Below, one piece after another: positions 47,908 to 58,720 of a DNA stretch of 64,000 nt. This DNA is from Geminicoccus harenae. Its GTDB lineage: Bacteria; Pseudomonadota; Alphaproteobacteria; Geminicoccales; Geminicoccaceae. The notes under the pieces are model-generated. The model ran no database searches. It saw nothing but the letters and a program-made list of their open reading frames with translations, and was not told where the DNA came from. Within the stretch, counting starts at the first letter, position 1; every line of letters begins with the position of its first letter. The stretch spans positions 186,001-250,000 of the forward strand of contig NZ_JABGCL010000001.1 in NCBI RefSeq assembly GCF_019800005.1, read 5' to 3'. A program made the position numbers and the translations under genes.

Positions 47908-48230
47908 GCGTCCATGTCGTGATCGGCCCAAGCGCCCGGTCGAGCCGGGCCGCTGGCTTGTGCCACGGAACGCCCTGCCATGCACCCCCGCCGGCAGCGG
48001 CCCGTATCACTGCGCCGAAGGCTTCCTGTGCCCGGGGCTGTCGCGCTTGGGGGGCATGCCATGCGTGGGCGGTGCTGGTTCGGCCATACCGTCATCGGGG
48101 CGGCGCCCGATGCGCTCCACGGCGAGGAGGGGCGGGCTTCTCGCTGGCTGGGCAGCACATGCAGCGTTGTCTGGATGAGCCGTACTTGGCGGCTAGAAAT
48201 CCTGTTCAAATGCTTAAGCCGCTGATCTTG
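47908..48230. other. Stretch without a supported gene
   Basis: Upstream flank of the ABC-2 permease. I see no ATPase remnant, RNA gene or convincing small ORF. A promoter for the permease may lie here but none stands out. Confidence 0.5.
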
Positions 48231-48353
48231 CTAGAATTTCAGCATGATCCGGCTCATGGCCGTATAGATCATGGTCTCACTTGTCGGAGACAGCCACTCA
48301 TAGTCCCTGCAGAGCCGCCGTGAGCGGGCGCGAGCGACCAAGTTACGGCAAGG
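48231..48353 (-). pseudogene. IS5-family transposase C-terminal remnant
   Basis: The minus-strand frame ending with TAG at 48231-48233 reads SRRLCRDYEWLSPTSETMIY followed by TAMSRIMLKF. This is the standard last block of many IS5-family transposases (RRLSKDYE.LPETSEAMIY.AM.RIMLRRL). About 40 codons are left and the rest of the gene is not detectable upstream. Differs from the other two relics, so at least one more element was once present. Confidence 0.75.
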
Positions 48354-48954
48354 TGGCTGGGCTTCGCAGCGGCTAAGGGTTGGCGTCCACGCCAAGTCCT
48401 GGAGGCTGGGCGCTGCAGCATGGCTGGCCCGGTCCAGAGCTGCCTACCGCGAAGGCACGCCTGATGACTGCCGACACAATGATCATCGGGCGGACGGAAC
48501 AGTGGTCGCGCGCCGCTCGCAGGCCGATCCGGCCATGGGCTGGTCCTCGTCCGGCATGGCGCGTCGGATGTGGCTCCCAGCGTCGGGCGTCGCTGCTCCA
48601 GCCATGGCGGCAGACCTCCACCTGTCAGGTGCCCGGTGCGATCCGGCTGCCAGGAGCCGCCAGCCGACCGCCAGCCTCTCAGCCCAGTTTGTCACTCTTC
48701 TTGCTGCTCTCCCTCGGGCGGACCCGCAGGGCGTTGCCGGCGGGCGCCATGCAAGCCACGTCATCCGCCCGTGCTGCCCTCCCTCTGGCTTGGCAGCGGC
48801 CGAGGCGGAGCGGGCGCGGCCGGTGCCGGGGGTGGGAGGGCATGGGGATGTGGTTCGCCCGGCGCGGGATCGTCTTGTGCCCAGGGCAGCCGGTCGCGCC
48901 AGGTGCGGCATCGGCCGGGCAAGGGCGGGGCACCCGGCCAGCGGTCGGCCGGCA
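48354..48954. other. Stretch without a supported gene
   Basis: Several overlapping frames are open in this GC-rich stretch, but none has a convincing start, domain or codon pattern. Likely non-coding or decayed DNA upstream of the transposase remnant. Confidence 0.45.
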
Positions 48955-49185
48955 TCAGTGCGGCCCCGGGCGCCGGCGGCCGGCAGCGCGGTCCAGTGCC
49001 CAGGCCAGCTTGCGCAGTGCCAGGCGCTCCAGCGCCGCATGGTCGCCGCTGGCACGGCCCTGGATCACCACCTCGGTGCCGCTGTCGGGATCGATGGCGG
49101 CCACGCGCAGGAGCGCGCCGATCCGCCGGTGCTCCAGGATGGGCGGCCCGCCGGCCGCGACGAAGTCGAGATCATTGCGTTCCAT
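48955..49185 (-). CDS. Small conserved protein, DUF6898-like
   Basis: 76 aa. Pattern ILEHRRIGALLRVAAIDPDS then GTEVVIQGRASGDHAALERL and ALRKLAWAL resembles small alphaproteobacterial proteins of the DUF6898 type (beta strands then one helix). GGAGGTGCC just before ATG 49185 is a strong ribosome site, which favours this start over 49206. Function unknown; cytoplasmic. Separated from the divergent liv operon by 299 bp. Confidence 0.55.
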   Translation of the reverse strand: MERNDLDFVAAGGPPILEHRRIGALLRVAAIDPDSGTEVVIQGRASGDHAALERLALRKLAWALDRAAGRRRPGPH

Positions 49186-49484
49186 GGCACCTCCATGGGA
49201 ATGCAATCTAGCCGGGCCGGGTTAACGAAGCCTTGTCACTCGAGGGGTCGCGTGAAGGGGGCGTGCAAAGGGGCTCGTGCGAGGGAGCCGTGCACGGGCG
49301 TGCCGCCGCCGTCACGGCGGGCGCCACGGATGTATCGAGACACTTGAGAGGCCGCCGGGCTTCGTGTACCGCCTGGGTCATATCGAGGGGTGCGGCGCGA
49401 AACCATCGAGGCTCGACCGGATCGCGGCGCGTTCTCGTCCGCTGCCCGGGGGGACGCGCACCTGCCGCGGGAGCCTCATCCGGG
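49186..49484. other. Upstream region of the liv operon
   Basis: About 300 bp between divergent genes. No leader ORF, riboswitch or clear operator is recognisable; the livH frame is open back to 49233, but only MEYFLQQLVNG onward looks like the family. Confidence 0.4.
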
Positions 49485-50402
<918 letters not shown>

Positions 50403-50406
50403 GGCG

Positions 50407-51879
50407 ATGACGGGTCTTCTCGCTGGGCTCGACGGCGGCAAGCTGCTGCGCCACGTCCTGGGTGCCGTGCTCATCACCTTCCTGATGACCAGCCTGATCG
50501 TGGGGCTGGAGCTGGTGGCGACCCAGACCGGGCTGTCGCTCCGGCCGCGCTACCACATCGTCCTGTACTGCGTGGTGGTGGTGGCACTGGGCTCCGCCGC
50601 GGTGTTCGCCCTGGTCGAGCGCAGCTGGCGCCTGCCCATGCTGGTGGGGGTGGTGCTGGCAGCGCTCCTCCTGGTGCCGCTGCTCACCGGCAATCTCGAT
50701 TCGGACCTGGCCTTCCTCCTGCCGTTCCCGGTGGCACCGCTGAACTGGCTGGCCCTGTTCCTGCCGGCCTTCATCCTGATGCGCGCCGGCCAGCTCGCCT
50801 ATGCCTCGGCGCGCCCGCCGGCCGCTGCCGCCAGGCGGCGCGAGCTGAGCCGCACCGGCAAGCTGATCTCGATGGGCCTGGGCCTGCTGCTGATCCTGGC
50901 GGCGTTCGCCTTCCCTGTCTCCCCCTGGGGCTCGCGCCAGCTCGTCGACATCCTGACGATCGTCCTGATCTACATCATGCTGGGCTGGGGACTGAATATC
51001 GTGGTGGGCCTGGCCGGCCTGCTCGACCTGGGCTACGTCGCCTTCTACGCCGTCGGCGCCTATTCCTACGCCCTGCTTTCCGAATATTTCGGCTGGAGCT
51101 TCTGGGTCTGCCTGCCGCTGGCCGGCCTGTTCGCCGCCAGCTTCGGCATCGTGCTGGGCTTCCCGGTGCTCCGCCTGCGCGGCGACTACCTGGCGATCGT
51201 GACGCTGGGCTTCGGCGAGATCATCCGGGTCGTGCTGATCAACTGGTACGAGTTCACCGGCGGCCCGGACGGGATCGGCGGGATCCCGCGCCCGTCCTTC
51301 TTCGGCCTGCCGTTCCAGGCCAATGCACCCAAAGGCGGCGGCGAGACCTTCGCCAGCTTCTTCGGCCTGAGCTTCGACCCGTACCACCGGATCGCCTTCC
51401 TCTACTACGTGATCCTGGTGCTGGCGCTGTTCACCAACTGGTTCACCATCCGCATCCGCAAGCTGCCGATCGGCCGGGCCTGGGAGGCCTTGCGCGAGGA
51501 CGAGATCGCCTGCCGGGCGCTGGGCCTCAACCCGACCAACGTGAAGCTCGCGGCGTTCGGCATCGGTGCGATGTTCGCGGGCTTCGCCGGCAGCTTCTTC
51601 GCCGCGCGCCAGGGCTTCATCAGCCCGGAAAGCTTCGTGTTCATCGAGAGTGCCGTGATCCTGTCGATCGTGGTGCTGGGTGGGCTCGGCAGCCAGCTCG
51701 GCATCGTGTTCTCCGCCGCGATCCTGATCGGATTGCCGGAGTTCTTCCGCGAGCTGGAAGACTACCGGATGCTCGCCTTCGGCCTCGTCATGGTGCTGAT
51801 CATGATCTGGAAGCCCACCGGCCTCGTCTCGCATCGCGATCCGACCATCCGGCTCCATCCGCGGGGAGACGGGCGATGA
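50407..51879 (+). CDS. livM: Branched-chain amino acid ABC transporter permease LivM
   Basis: 490 aa, long for LivM: the conserved permease domain begins about residue 180 ([79 protein letters not shown]). The preceding N-terminal part carries about five extra helices, as in the E. coli LivM-type extension. Overlaps livG by 4 bp. Confidence 0.95.
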   Translation: MTGLLAGLDGGKLLRHVLGAVLITFLMTSLIVGLELVATQTGLSLRPRYHIVLYCVVVVALGSAAVFALVERSWRLPMLVGVVLAALLLVPLLTGNLDSDLAFLLPFPVAPLNWLALFLPAFILMRAGQLAYASARPPAAAARRRELSRTGKLISMGLGLLLILAAFAFPVSPWGSRQLVDILTIVLIYIMLGWGLNIVVGLAGLLDLGYVAFYAVGAYSYALLSEYFGWSFWVCLPLAGLFAASFGIVLGFPVLRLRGDYLAIVTLGFGEIIRVVLINWYEFTGGPDGIGGIPRPSFFGLPFQANAPKGGGETFASFFGLSFDPYHRIAFLYYVILVLALFTNWFTIRIRKLPIGRAWEALREDEIACRALGLNPTNVKLAAFGIGAMFAGFAGSFFAARQGFISPESFVFIESAVILSIVVLGGLGSQLGIVFSAAILIGLPEFFRELEDYRMLAFGLVMVLIMIWKPTGLVSHRDPTIRLHPRGDGR

Positions 51880-52723
51880 CGCCGCTCCTCACGGTCGAGC
51901 ACCTGACCATGCGCTTTGGCGGCCTGGTCGCGGTGGACGACGTGTCGTTCACCGCCGAGCAGTCGCAGATCACCTCGATCATCGGCCCGAACGGGGCCGG
52001 CAAGACCACCATGTTCAACTGCCTGACCGGCTTCTACCAGCCGACCACCGGGCAGCTCACCCTGGCGGGCGAGCGCGGCGACTTCCTGCTGGAGCGGCTG
52101 GACGGGCACCGGATCGTGCGCGACGCGGGCGTGGCCCGGACCTTCCAGAACATCCGCCTGTTCACCGGCATGTCGGTGCTGGAGAATCTGATGGTCGCCC
52201 AGCACACCGAGCAGATGCGGGCCTCAGGCTGGAGCATGAAGGGCCTGCTGGGCCTGCCGTCCTACCGGCGGGCCGAGGAGGAGGCGGTCCACCTGGCCCG
52301 GTCCTGGCTGGACCGGATCAACCTGACCGACAAGGCGGACTGGCCGGCTGGCGCCCTGGCCTATGGCGACCAGCGCCGGCTCGAGATCGCCCGGGCGATG
52401 TGCACCAAGCCGGTGCTGCTCTGCCTGGACGAGCCGGCCGCCGGCCTGAACCATACCGAATCCCACGAGCTGAACGACCTCCTGCGCTGGATCAAGGAGA
52501 TCCACGGCATCGGCATCCTCCTGATCGAGCACGACATGAGCGTGGTGATGGGGATCTCGGACAAGATCGTGGTGCTGGACTACGGCAAGAAGATCGCCGA
52601 GGGCACGCCGGCCGAGATCCGCGACGACCCCAGGGTGATCAAGGCCTATCTGGGCGAGCCCGAGGAGGAGGACCTGCCCGACATCGTCGCCGCCGACCTC
52701 GACCTGGACCCGGGAGCGCGCTG

Positions 52724-52724
<1 letters not shown>
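51876..52724 (+). CDS. livG: Branched-chain amino acid ABC transporter ATPase LivG
   Basis: 282 aa. Walker [39 protein letters not shown] (Q-loop region), signature-type [15 protein letters not shown] (family variant of LSGGQ), Walker [14 protein letters not shown]-loop [11 protein letters not shown], and the BCA_ABC_TP C-terminal tail. ATG overlaps livM (51876-51879); its stop overlaps the livF ATG by one base (TGATG). Confidence 0.97.
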
Positions 52725-53431
<707 letters not shown>

Positions 53432-53446
53432 AGGGGAGATCGCGCC

Positions 53447-53800
53447 ATGCTCGAAGCGGTGACCGGCCAGTCGCTCGGCGTGTTCATCGGGCTCACCCTG
53501 ATCCTGTCGGGGGCGGCGGCCATGGCGATGGGCCGCGCCATCGCCCGGACCTGGCGGCCGATCTGGCAGATCGTGCCCTATGGCCTGCTCCTGGGCGCTG
53601 CGGACCGGTTCATGTCCTACGCTTTGTTCCAGGAGCCGCTCCTGCACCTGTCGGGGTTCCTGGTCTGCTCGGCGATCCTGATCGGGCTGGCTCTGCTGGC
53701 GCACCGGATCGCGCGCACCAACAAGCTGCTCTCCCAGTACCCGTGGTTGTACGAGCGGGCCGGGCCGTTCGCCGTCCGAGAGCGTTCCGGCGGCGCATGA
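53447..53800 (+). CDS. Small membrane protein of the liv operon (DUF6867-like)
   Basis: 117 aa with three TM helices (LGVFIGLTLILSGAAAMAMG; IVPYGLLLGAADRFMSYALF; LHLSGFLVCSAILIGLALLA) and the tail HRIARTNKLLSQYPWLYER. This resembles the DUF6867 proteins found beside liv genes in alphaproteobacteria. It starts 15 bp after livF and precedes the binding-protein gene, so it is probably co-transcribed; function unknown, perhaps an accessory of the permease. Confidence 0.75.
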   Translation: MLEAVTGQSLGVFIGLTLILSGAAAMAMGRAIARTWRPIWQIVPYGLLLGAADRFMSYALFQEPLLHLSGFLVCSAILIGLALLAHRIARTNKLLSQYPWLYERAGPFAVRERSGGA

Positions 53801-53926
53801 AGGTCCCGCTTGCGGGACGATTAAGCGGCGTTAAAGTCGCAGAAGTTGGCGCGCCCGACCCGCGGTCGAGGGCGGGGCGCCGTGAAGTGGATCGGTGGGC
53901 TTTTTCGAAAGCGGGAGCAAAAAATT

Positions 53927-55045
53927 ATGCAGCTTTCCAGGTGGATGACCGGGGCGACCTTCGCCGCAGCGCTGCTGGGCAGCACGGCGATGGCGCAGGC
54001 CGAAATCGTGATCGCTTCCGCAGGTCCCATGACCGGCGCCTATGCCGCGTTCGGCGAGCAGTTGCGCCGTGGTGCGGAACAGGCCGTCAAGGACATCAAT
54101 GCTGCCGGCGGGGTGAACGGCGAGCAGCTCCGGCTCGCGATCGGCGACGATGCCTGTGATCCCAAGCAGGCGGTGGCGGTTGCCAACGACCTGGCCGACC
54201 AGGGTGCGGTGTTCGTGGCCGGCCATTTCTGCTCCGGTTCCTCGATCCCGGCCGGCGACGTCTATGCCGAGCAGGGCATACTGCAGATCTCGCCCGCCTC
54301 GACCAACCCCGCCTATACCGAGGGCCCGTTCGAGAACGGCATCACCACCGTGTTCCGGACCTGCGGCCGTGACGACCAGCAGGGCGACTTCGCCGGCAAG
54401 TGGATGGCGGAGAACTTCAAGGGCAAGAACGTCGCGGTGATCCACGACAAGTCGACCTACGGCAAGGGCCTGGCCGACCTGACCAAGCAGTTCATGAACG
54501 AAGGCGGGCTCCAGGAGGTCTCCTACGAGGCGATCACCGCCGGGGACAAGGACTTCACCGCGCTGATCACCAAGCTGAAGTCGCAGAACGTCGAGGCGAT
54601 CTATTTCGGCGGCTACCATACCGAGGCGGCGCTGATCGCCCGCCAGGCGGCCGAGCAGGGCCTCAACGCCCCGCTGTTCTCGGGCGATGCGCTGAACACG
54701 ATCGAGTACGCGCAGCTCGCCGGCCCGGCGTCGGACGGCACCCGGTTCACCAACGCCGCCGAGGCGCGCAACCTGCCGACCGCGCAGAAGGTGGTCGAGG
54801 AGTTCAAGGCCAGCGGCTACGACCCGGAGGGCTATACGCTCTCGACCTATGCCGCGGTGCAGGTCTGGGCGGCGGCGGCCAACGAGGCCGGCACCACCGA
54901 TGCCGCCCAGGTCGCCGAGACGATGCGCTCCAAGCGCTGGGACACGGTGATCGGCTCGATCGGCTTCGACGAGAAGGGTGATCTCACCGAGAACACCTAT
55001 GTCTGGTTCGAGTACAAGGACGGGGCCTACACCCAGGTCCAGTAG
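53927..55045 (+). CDS. livJ: Branched-chain amino acid-binding periplasmic protein
   Basis: 372 aa Leu/Ile/Val-binding protein. Sec signal MQLSRWMTGATFAAALLGST ending AMAQA, mature start EIVIASAGPMTGAYAAFGEQ, then EQAVKDINAAGGVNGEQLRL, DDACDPKQAVAVANDL, VAGHFCSGSSIPAGDVYAEQ and VIHDKSTYGKGLADL. Two Cys in DDAC and GHFC are placed as in the LivJ/K disulphide. GGGAG lies about 9 bases before ATG 53927. Supplies ligand to LivHMGF encoded upstream. livK would be an equally good name. Confidence 0.95.
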   Translation: MQLSRWMTGATFAAALLGSTAMAQAEIVIASAGPMTGAYAAFGEQLRRGAEQAVKDINAAGGVNGEQLRLAIGDDACDPKQAVAVANDLADQGAVFVAGHFCSGSSIPAGDVYAEQGILQISPASTNPAYTEGPFENGITTVFRTCGRDDQQGDFAGKWMAENFKGKNVAVIHDKSTYGKGLADLTKQFMNEGGLQEVSYEAITAGDKDFTALITKLKSQNVEAIYFGGYHTEAALIARQAAEQGLNAPLFSGDALNTIEYAQLAGPASDGTRFTNAAEARNLPTAQKVVEEFKASGYDPEGYTLSTYAAVQVWAAAANEAGTTDAAQVAETMRSKRWDTVIGSIGFDEKGDLTENTYVWFEYKDGAYTQVQ

Positions 55046-55116
55046 GCAGGAGGCCGCCGCGCGCGGCCAGGGGCCTCCTTGGGTGCTGCCCTGGCCGGCA
55101 TCCGGCTGTTACAAGG

Positions 55117-55152
55117 AAGGGAGCCCGGCCTCGGGCTCCCTTTCACGTTTTT
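55117..55152 (+). terminator. Intrinsic terminator of the liv operon
   Basis: An 11-bp perfect stem AAGGGAGCCCG (55117-55127) / CGGGCTCCCTT (55132-55142) with loop GCCT, then TCACG and T5 (55148-55152). It lies 72 bp after the binding-protein stop. Confidence 0.85.
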
Positions 55153-55178
55153 GGACCAGTTCCCGAGCGGAGTGATCG

Positions 55179-56354
55179 ATGCGAATACCTGCGGCAATAG
55201 AGGCCCTCGTGCCGGAAGTGACGGCCTGGCGGCAGCATCTGCACGCGCATCCGGAGCTGGGCTACGAGGAGCATGCGACCCAGGCCTTCCTGGCCGAGAA
55301 GCTCAAGGAGTTCGGCGTCGACGAGGTGGTGGCCGGCATGGGCGGCACCGGCGTGGTCGGCCTGATCCGGGGCAGGCGGCCGGGCAACCGGGCGATCGGC
55401 CTGCGCGCCGACATCGACGCCCTGCCGATCACCGAGCTGACCGGCAAGCCCTATGCCTCGACCAATCCCGGGCGGATGCATGCCTGCGGCCATGACGGCC
55501 ACACCGCCATGCTGCTGGGGGCTGCCAAGCACCTGGCGGCGACGCGCGACTTCGCCGGCTCGGTGGTGGTGATCTTCCAGCCGGCCGAGGAAGGCGGTGC
55601 CGGGGCCAAGCGGATGCTGGAGGACGGCCTGTTCCAGCGCTTCCCGGTCGAGGTGGTGTACGGGCTGCACAACTGGCCGCAGATGCCGGTCGGCACCTTC
55701 GCCATGCACCAGGGCCCGGCCATGGCCGGCACCGACGAGATCCGCATCGAGCTGGCCGGCAAGGGCTGCCATGCCGCGATGCCCAACACCGGGATCGACC
55801 CGATCGTGGCGGCCGCCCAGCTCGTCTCGGCCCTCCAGAACATCATCAGCCGCGAGACCGACCCGATGGACCGCGCGGTCCTGTCGGTCACTGCGATCAA
55901 TGCCGGCACCGCCTTCAACGTCGTGCCCGACACGGCGACGCTGAAGGGCACGGTGCGCACCTTCCGCGCCGACACGCGCGAGCGGATCATCGGCCGCATC
56001 CGGCAGATGGTGGAGGCGTTCGGCCAAGCGTTCGGGGTGCGCGCCGAATTGCACCACCGGCCCGGCTACCCGCCGACCATCAACCATCCCGAGCAACGTG
56101 ACTTCGGTGCCGCGGTCGCCGCCGAGGTGGTGGGTGCCGAGAACGTCGTGCGCGATCCCCTGCCGTCGATGGGCGGCGAGGACTTCTCCTTCATGCTGGA
56201 ACAGGTCCCGGGTGCCTATATCTGGATGGGCATCGGCGGCTTCGAGGAGGGGCGGGTGCTGCACAATGCCCGCTACGACTTCAACGACGCCGCCCTGCCG
56301 GTGGGCATGGCCTGGTGGACCGGGCTGGTCGACCGGCACTTGGCGGCCGGCTGA
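55179..56354 (+). CDS. M20-family amidohydrolase/peptidase (hippurate hydrolase-like)
   Basis: 391 aa. Starts with WRQHLHAHPELGYEEHATQA, then metal-site segments MHACGHDGHTAMLLGAAKHL and FQPAEEGGAGAKRMLEDGLF, VYGLHNWPQMPVGTF and GGEDFSFMLEQVPGAY near the end. These are the M20D hallmarks (HxH/D, EE, H) of N-acyl-amino-acid amidohydrolases such as hippurate or IAA-amino-acid hydrolase. Located just downstream of the liv transporter terminator, so it may process amino-acid conjugates, but it has its own start region. Confidence 0.92.
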   Translation: MRIPAAIEALVPEVTAWRQHLHAHPELGYEEHATQAFLAEKLKEFGVDEVVAGMGGTGVVGLIRGRRPGNRAIGLRADIDALPITELTGKPYASTNPGRMHACGHDGHTAMLLGAAKHLAATRDFAGSVVVIFQPAEEGGAGAKRMLEDGLFQRFPVEVVYGLHNWPQMPVGTFAMHQGPAMAGTDEIRIELAGKGCHAAMPNTGIDPIVAAAQLVSALQNIISRETDPMDRAVLSVTAINAGTAFNVVPDTATLKGTVRTFRADTRERIIGRIRQMVEAFGQAFGVRAELHHRPGYPPTINHPEQRDFGAAVAAEVVGAENVVRDPLPSMGGEDFSFMLEQVPGAYIWMGIGGFEEGRVLHNARYDFNDAALPVGMAWWTGLVDRHLAAG

Positions 56355-56477
56355 GCCCTCGGGACTTGGCCCCGTGCGCCGGGCACCCCCTGGCGCATCT
56401 CCCGGCGGACAAGCCCACTTCCGGGATGGTTAGGAAGTCCTTAAGCTCTGCTTCGTGACAGTCATGAGGCAGGCTGG

Positions 56478-57026
56478 ATGCAGCGCGAACGTTACCCGGG
56501 GGAGCAGCGCGGCCTGACCCTGTTCCTCGGCGAGCTGCAGCCCGTCGTGGAGCTGATGCTGGGCGAGGACCATCTGCTGTGGCACGCGATCCGCCGTGCC
56601 CTGCAGAAGGGCACGCTGGAGGCACTCCGCCATGCCCGGCAGGTGTTCAACCACCAGCCGCGCGAGATCAAGCAGCTGCTGTCGCTGGGCATGGTCGAGG
56701 ACGGGCCGGCCAAGGTGCCCAGCCGCGACGACCTGCTCGACGGCTATGCCGCCCGCGAGCCGGAGGAGTTCGTCAGCTTTGACCTCGCCTCCACCGCGGA
56801 GGGGGACGAGCCGATGGTGCGGCTGCGCCACGAGCTGGTCGACATCCCGGCGGTGCGGGTCATGGTCCGGCCCGGCACGCTACCGAGCAGTGCGGCTGCC
56901 AAGCTGCGCGCCATTGCCGACCTGATCGAGCGCGACCGCCGCCTCCTGTCCCAGCGCTTCTGGGCGGACCGGCAGCTCCATGTCGAGCCGGTCGATCCCG
57001 GCAGCGCCGGACGCGAACGCCGCTGA
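56478..57026 (+). CDS. Conserved-looking protein of unknown function
   Basis: 182 aa, soluble, no signal or TM, no domain recognised. It is rich in charged helices (GEDHLLWHAIRRALQKGTLE; LRHARQVFNHQPREIKQLLS) with a more beta-like centre (EEFVSFDLASTAEGDEPMVR). The next gene, a DAO-type oxidoreductase, begins 2 bp after its stop, so the two are very likely co-translated and may act together. Confidence 0.7.
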   Translation: MQRERYPGEQRGLTLFLGELQPVVELMLGEDHLLWHAIRRALQKGTLEALRHARQVFNHQPREIKQLLSLGMVEDGPAKVPSRDDLLDGYAAREPEEFVSFDLASTAEGDEPMVRLRHELVDIPAVRVMVRPGTLPSSAAAKLRAIADLIERDRRLLSQRFWADRQLHVEPVDPGSAGRERR

Positions 57027-57028
57027 CC

Positions 57029-58135
57029 GTGCTGCGGGTCGAGGTCGCAGTCGTCGGCGCCGGGATCGCCGGGGCCAGTGCTGCGGCCCGGATCGCACCG
57101 CACCGTTCCGTCTGCCTGCTGGAACGCGAGGCACAGCCCGGGACCCACGCGTCCGGGCGCTCCGCCACCATGTTCGCCACCGCCTACGGCAATCGGCTGG
57201 TGCGCCGCCTGGCGCTGGCCAGCCAGGCGTTCCTGGCCGATGCCGGCCATCCCGGCGGTCCGCTCCTGCACCCGCGCGGCATGCTGCATGTCGCCTCGCC
57301 CGGCCAGGAGGCGCTGCTGGAGGCCTTTGCCGCCGAGACCGGCCTGGCAAGGCTGGCGGCGGGCGAGGTGCTGGATCTGGTGCCGATCCTCCGGCCGGAG
57401 GCGGTGATCGGCGGCGTGCTCGATCGTGCCGCCGCGGCGATCGACGACCACCGCTTTCTCCAGCTCTGCCTGCGCAGCCTCAAGGCGGCGGGCGGCACGC
57501 TACGGTGCAATGCCGAGGTGACCGGCATCGAGCCTGTCGGCAGCGGCTACCGGCTCGCCACCTCCGCCGGCCTGGTCGAGGCGGAGCTGGTGGTGAATGC
57601 CGCCGGTGCCTGGGCCGACGGGCTGGCGCGGCTGGCAGGGATGCCGCCCTTGGGCCTGAAGGCACTGCGCCGCACCGCGGTGACGGTGGACCCGCCGCCG
57701 GGCAGCGACCCGTCCGGCTGGCCGATGGCGATCGACATCGCCGAGACATGGTACTTCAAGCCCGAGGGCGGCCGCCTGCTCCTGTCGCCGGCCGATGCGA
57801 CCGAGGTGCCGCCGCAGGACGTCCACGCCGAGGAATGGGACGTGGCGGTGGCGATCGACCGCTATGCCCGCCTGACCGGCCACGAGCCGCGGCGCATCCA
57901 CCATCGCTGGGCAGGCCTGCGCAGCTTCGTGCCCGACCACTCGCCGGTGGTGGGCTGCCTGCCCGGGCACGACCGCTTCCTCTGGCTGGCCGGGCAGGGT
58001 GGTGCCGGATTCATGACCGCACCGGCGTTGGCCGAGATCGCCGCCGCCCTGGCCACGGGGCGGGACGTGCCGGACGAGCTGCGGGCCCTGCTGGCGGAAC
58101 TGTCGCCGGCGCGGCTGGCCACGATCGACGGGTAA
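57029..58135 (+). CDS. FAD-dependent oxidoreductase (DAO family)
   Basis: 368 aa. N-terminal dinucleotide fold VAVVGAGIAGASAAARIA, then ASGRSATMFATAYGNRLVRR, a central substrate domain and the C-terminal FAD-closing segment RIHHRWAGLRSFVPDHSPVV with WLAGQGGAGFMTAPALAEI. This is the glycine/D-amino-acid oxidase fold, which oxidises amines or amino acids. GTG start at 57029, 2 bp after the preceding gene. Convergent with the DUF2165 gene. Substrate unknown. Confidence 0.9.
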   Translation: MLRVEVAVVGAGIAGASAAARIAPHRSVCLLEREAQPGTHASGRSATMFATAYGNRLVRRLALASQAFLADAGHPGGPLLHPRGMLHVASPGQEALLEAFAAETGLARLAAGEVLDLVPILRPEAVIGGVLDRAAAAIDDHRFLQLCLRSLKAAGGTLRCNAEVTGIEPVGSGYRLATSAGLVEAELVVNAAGAWADGLARLAGMPPLGLKALRRTAVTVDPPPGSDPSGWPMAIDIAETWYFKPEGGRLLLSPADATEVPPQDVHAEEWDVAVAIDRYARLTGHEPRRIHHRWAGLRSFVPDHSPVVGCLPGHDRFLWLAGQGGAGFMTAPALAEIAAALATGRDVPDELRALLAELSPARLATIDG

Positions 58136-58165
58136 GCTCCCGGCAGGGAGCCCCAGGTGCTGCCG

Positions 58166-58699
58166 TCAGCCTTCCGGGCCGGTCAGGTGCAACAGCGCCA
58201 GGCCGATCAGGAGCAGGAAGATCGCGGCCTTGTCCTGGCCGTTCCAGGTCTGGGACTGCCACATGGCGAACCATTCGCCACCGATCACGATGAAGCCCAG
58301 CCCGTAGAGCAGGAGGCCCAGGGTAAGGCCGGCGACCGCCCAGCTGCGGGCGACCAGGTAGGCCGGCCGGTCGGCCCGCAGCGTGCGCCCGAGCCGAAGG
58401 ACGCCGATCCACAGCACCGCCGCCGTCGCCACCTGCCACAGGATGATCAGGCCGAAGGCGAGGCGCTGCAGCCAGGGGTCGGTGATCGCCCGCCACATCA
58501 GGCGGCTGTCGCCGAACGTCGTGTCCATAGCCAGGACGTGCTGGACGAACGGCCAGTTGCCGCCGGGGTCGGTGAGGTTGCCGAGCGCCACCAGGGTGAA
58601 GAACAGGGCGACGGTGACGACGCCGGCCAGCCGCGACAGGCGCAGGACGAGCACGTCCACGGCCGGTCTAGCGGCGGCCGGGGCAGGGGATGACGGCAT
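58166..58699 (-). CDS. DUF2165-family small membrane protein
   Basis: 177 aa with four TM helices. The conserved loop NLTDPGGNWPFVQHVLAMDT and WRAITDPWLQRLAFGLIILW are typical of DUF2165, as is GGEWFAMWQSQTWNGQDKA before the last helix. Function unknown. Lies 21 bp after the TrcR gene on the same strand. Confidence 0.88.
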   Translation of the reverse strand: MPSSPAPAAARPAVDVLVLRLSRLAGVVTVALFFTLVALGNLTDPGGNWPFVQHVLAMDTTFGDSRLMWRAITDPWLQRLAFGLIILWQVATAAVLWIGVLRLGRTLRADRPAYLVARSWAVAGLTLGLLLYGLGFIVIGGEWFAMWQSQTWNGQDKAAIFLLLIGLALLHLTGPEG

Positions 58700-58720
58700 G
58701 CACGGCCCGTGCCGCCGGCA

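Noticed and set aside
48483..49055. 190-codon minus-strand frame upstream of the DUF6898-like gene
   Set aside because: No domain or credible start, Arg/Ala/Pro-rich, and it overlaps the better-supported small gene out of phase.
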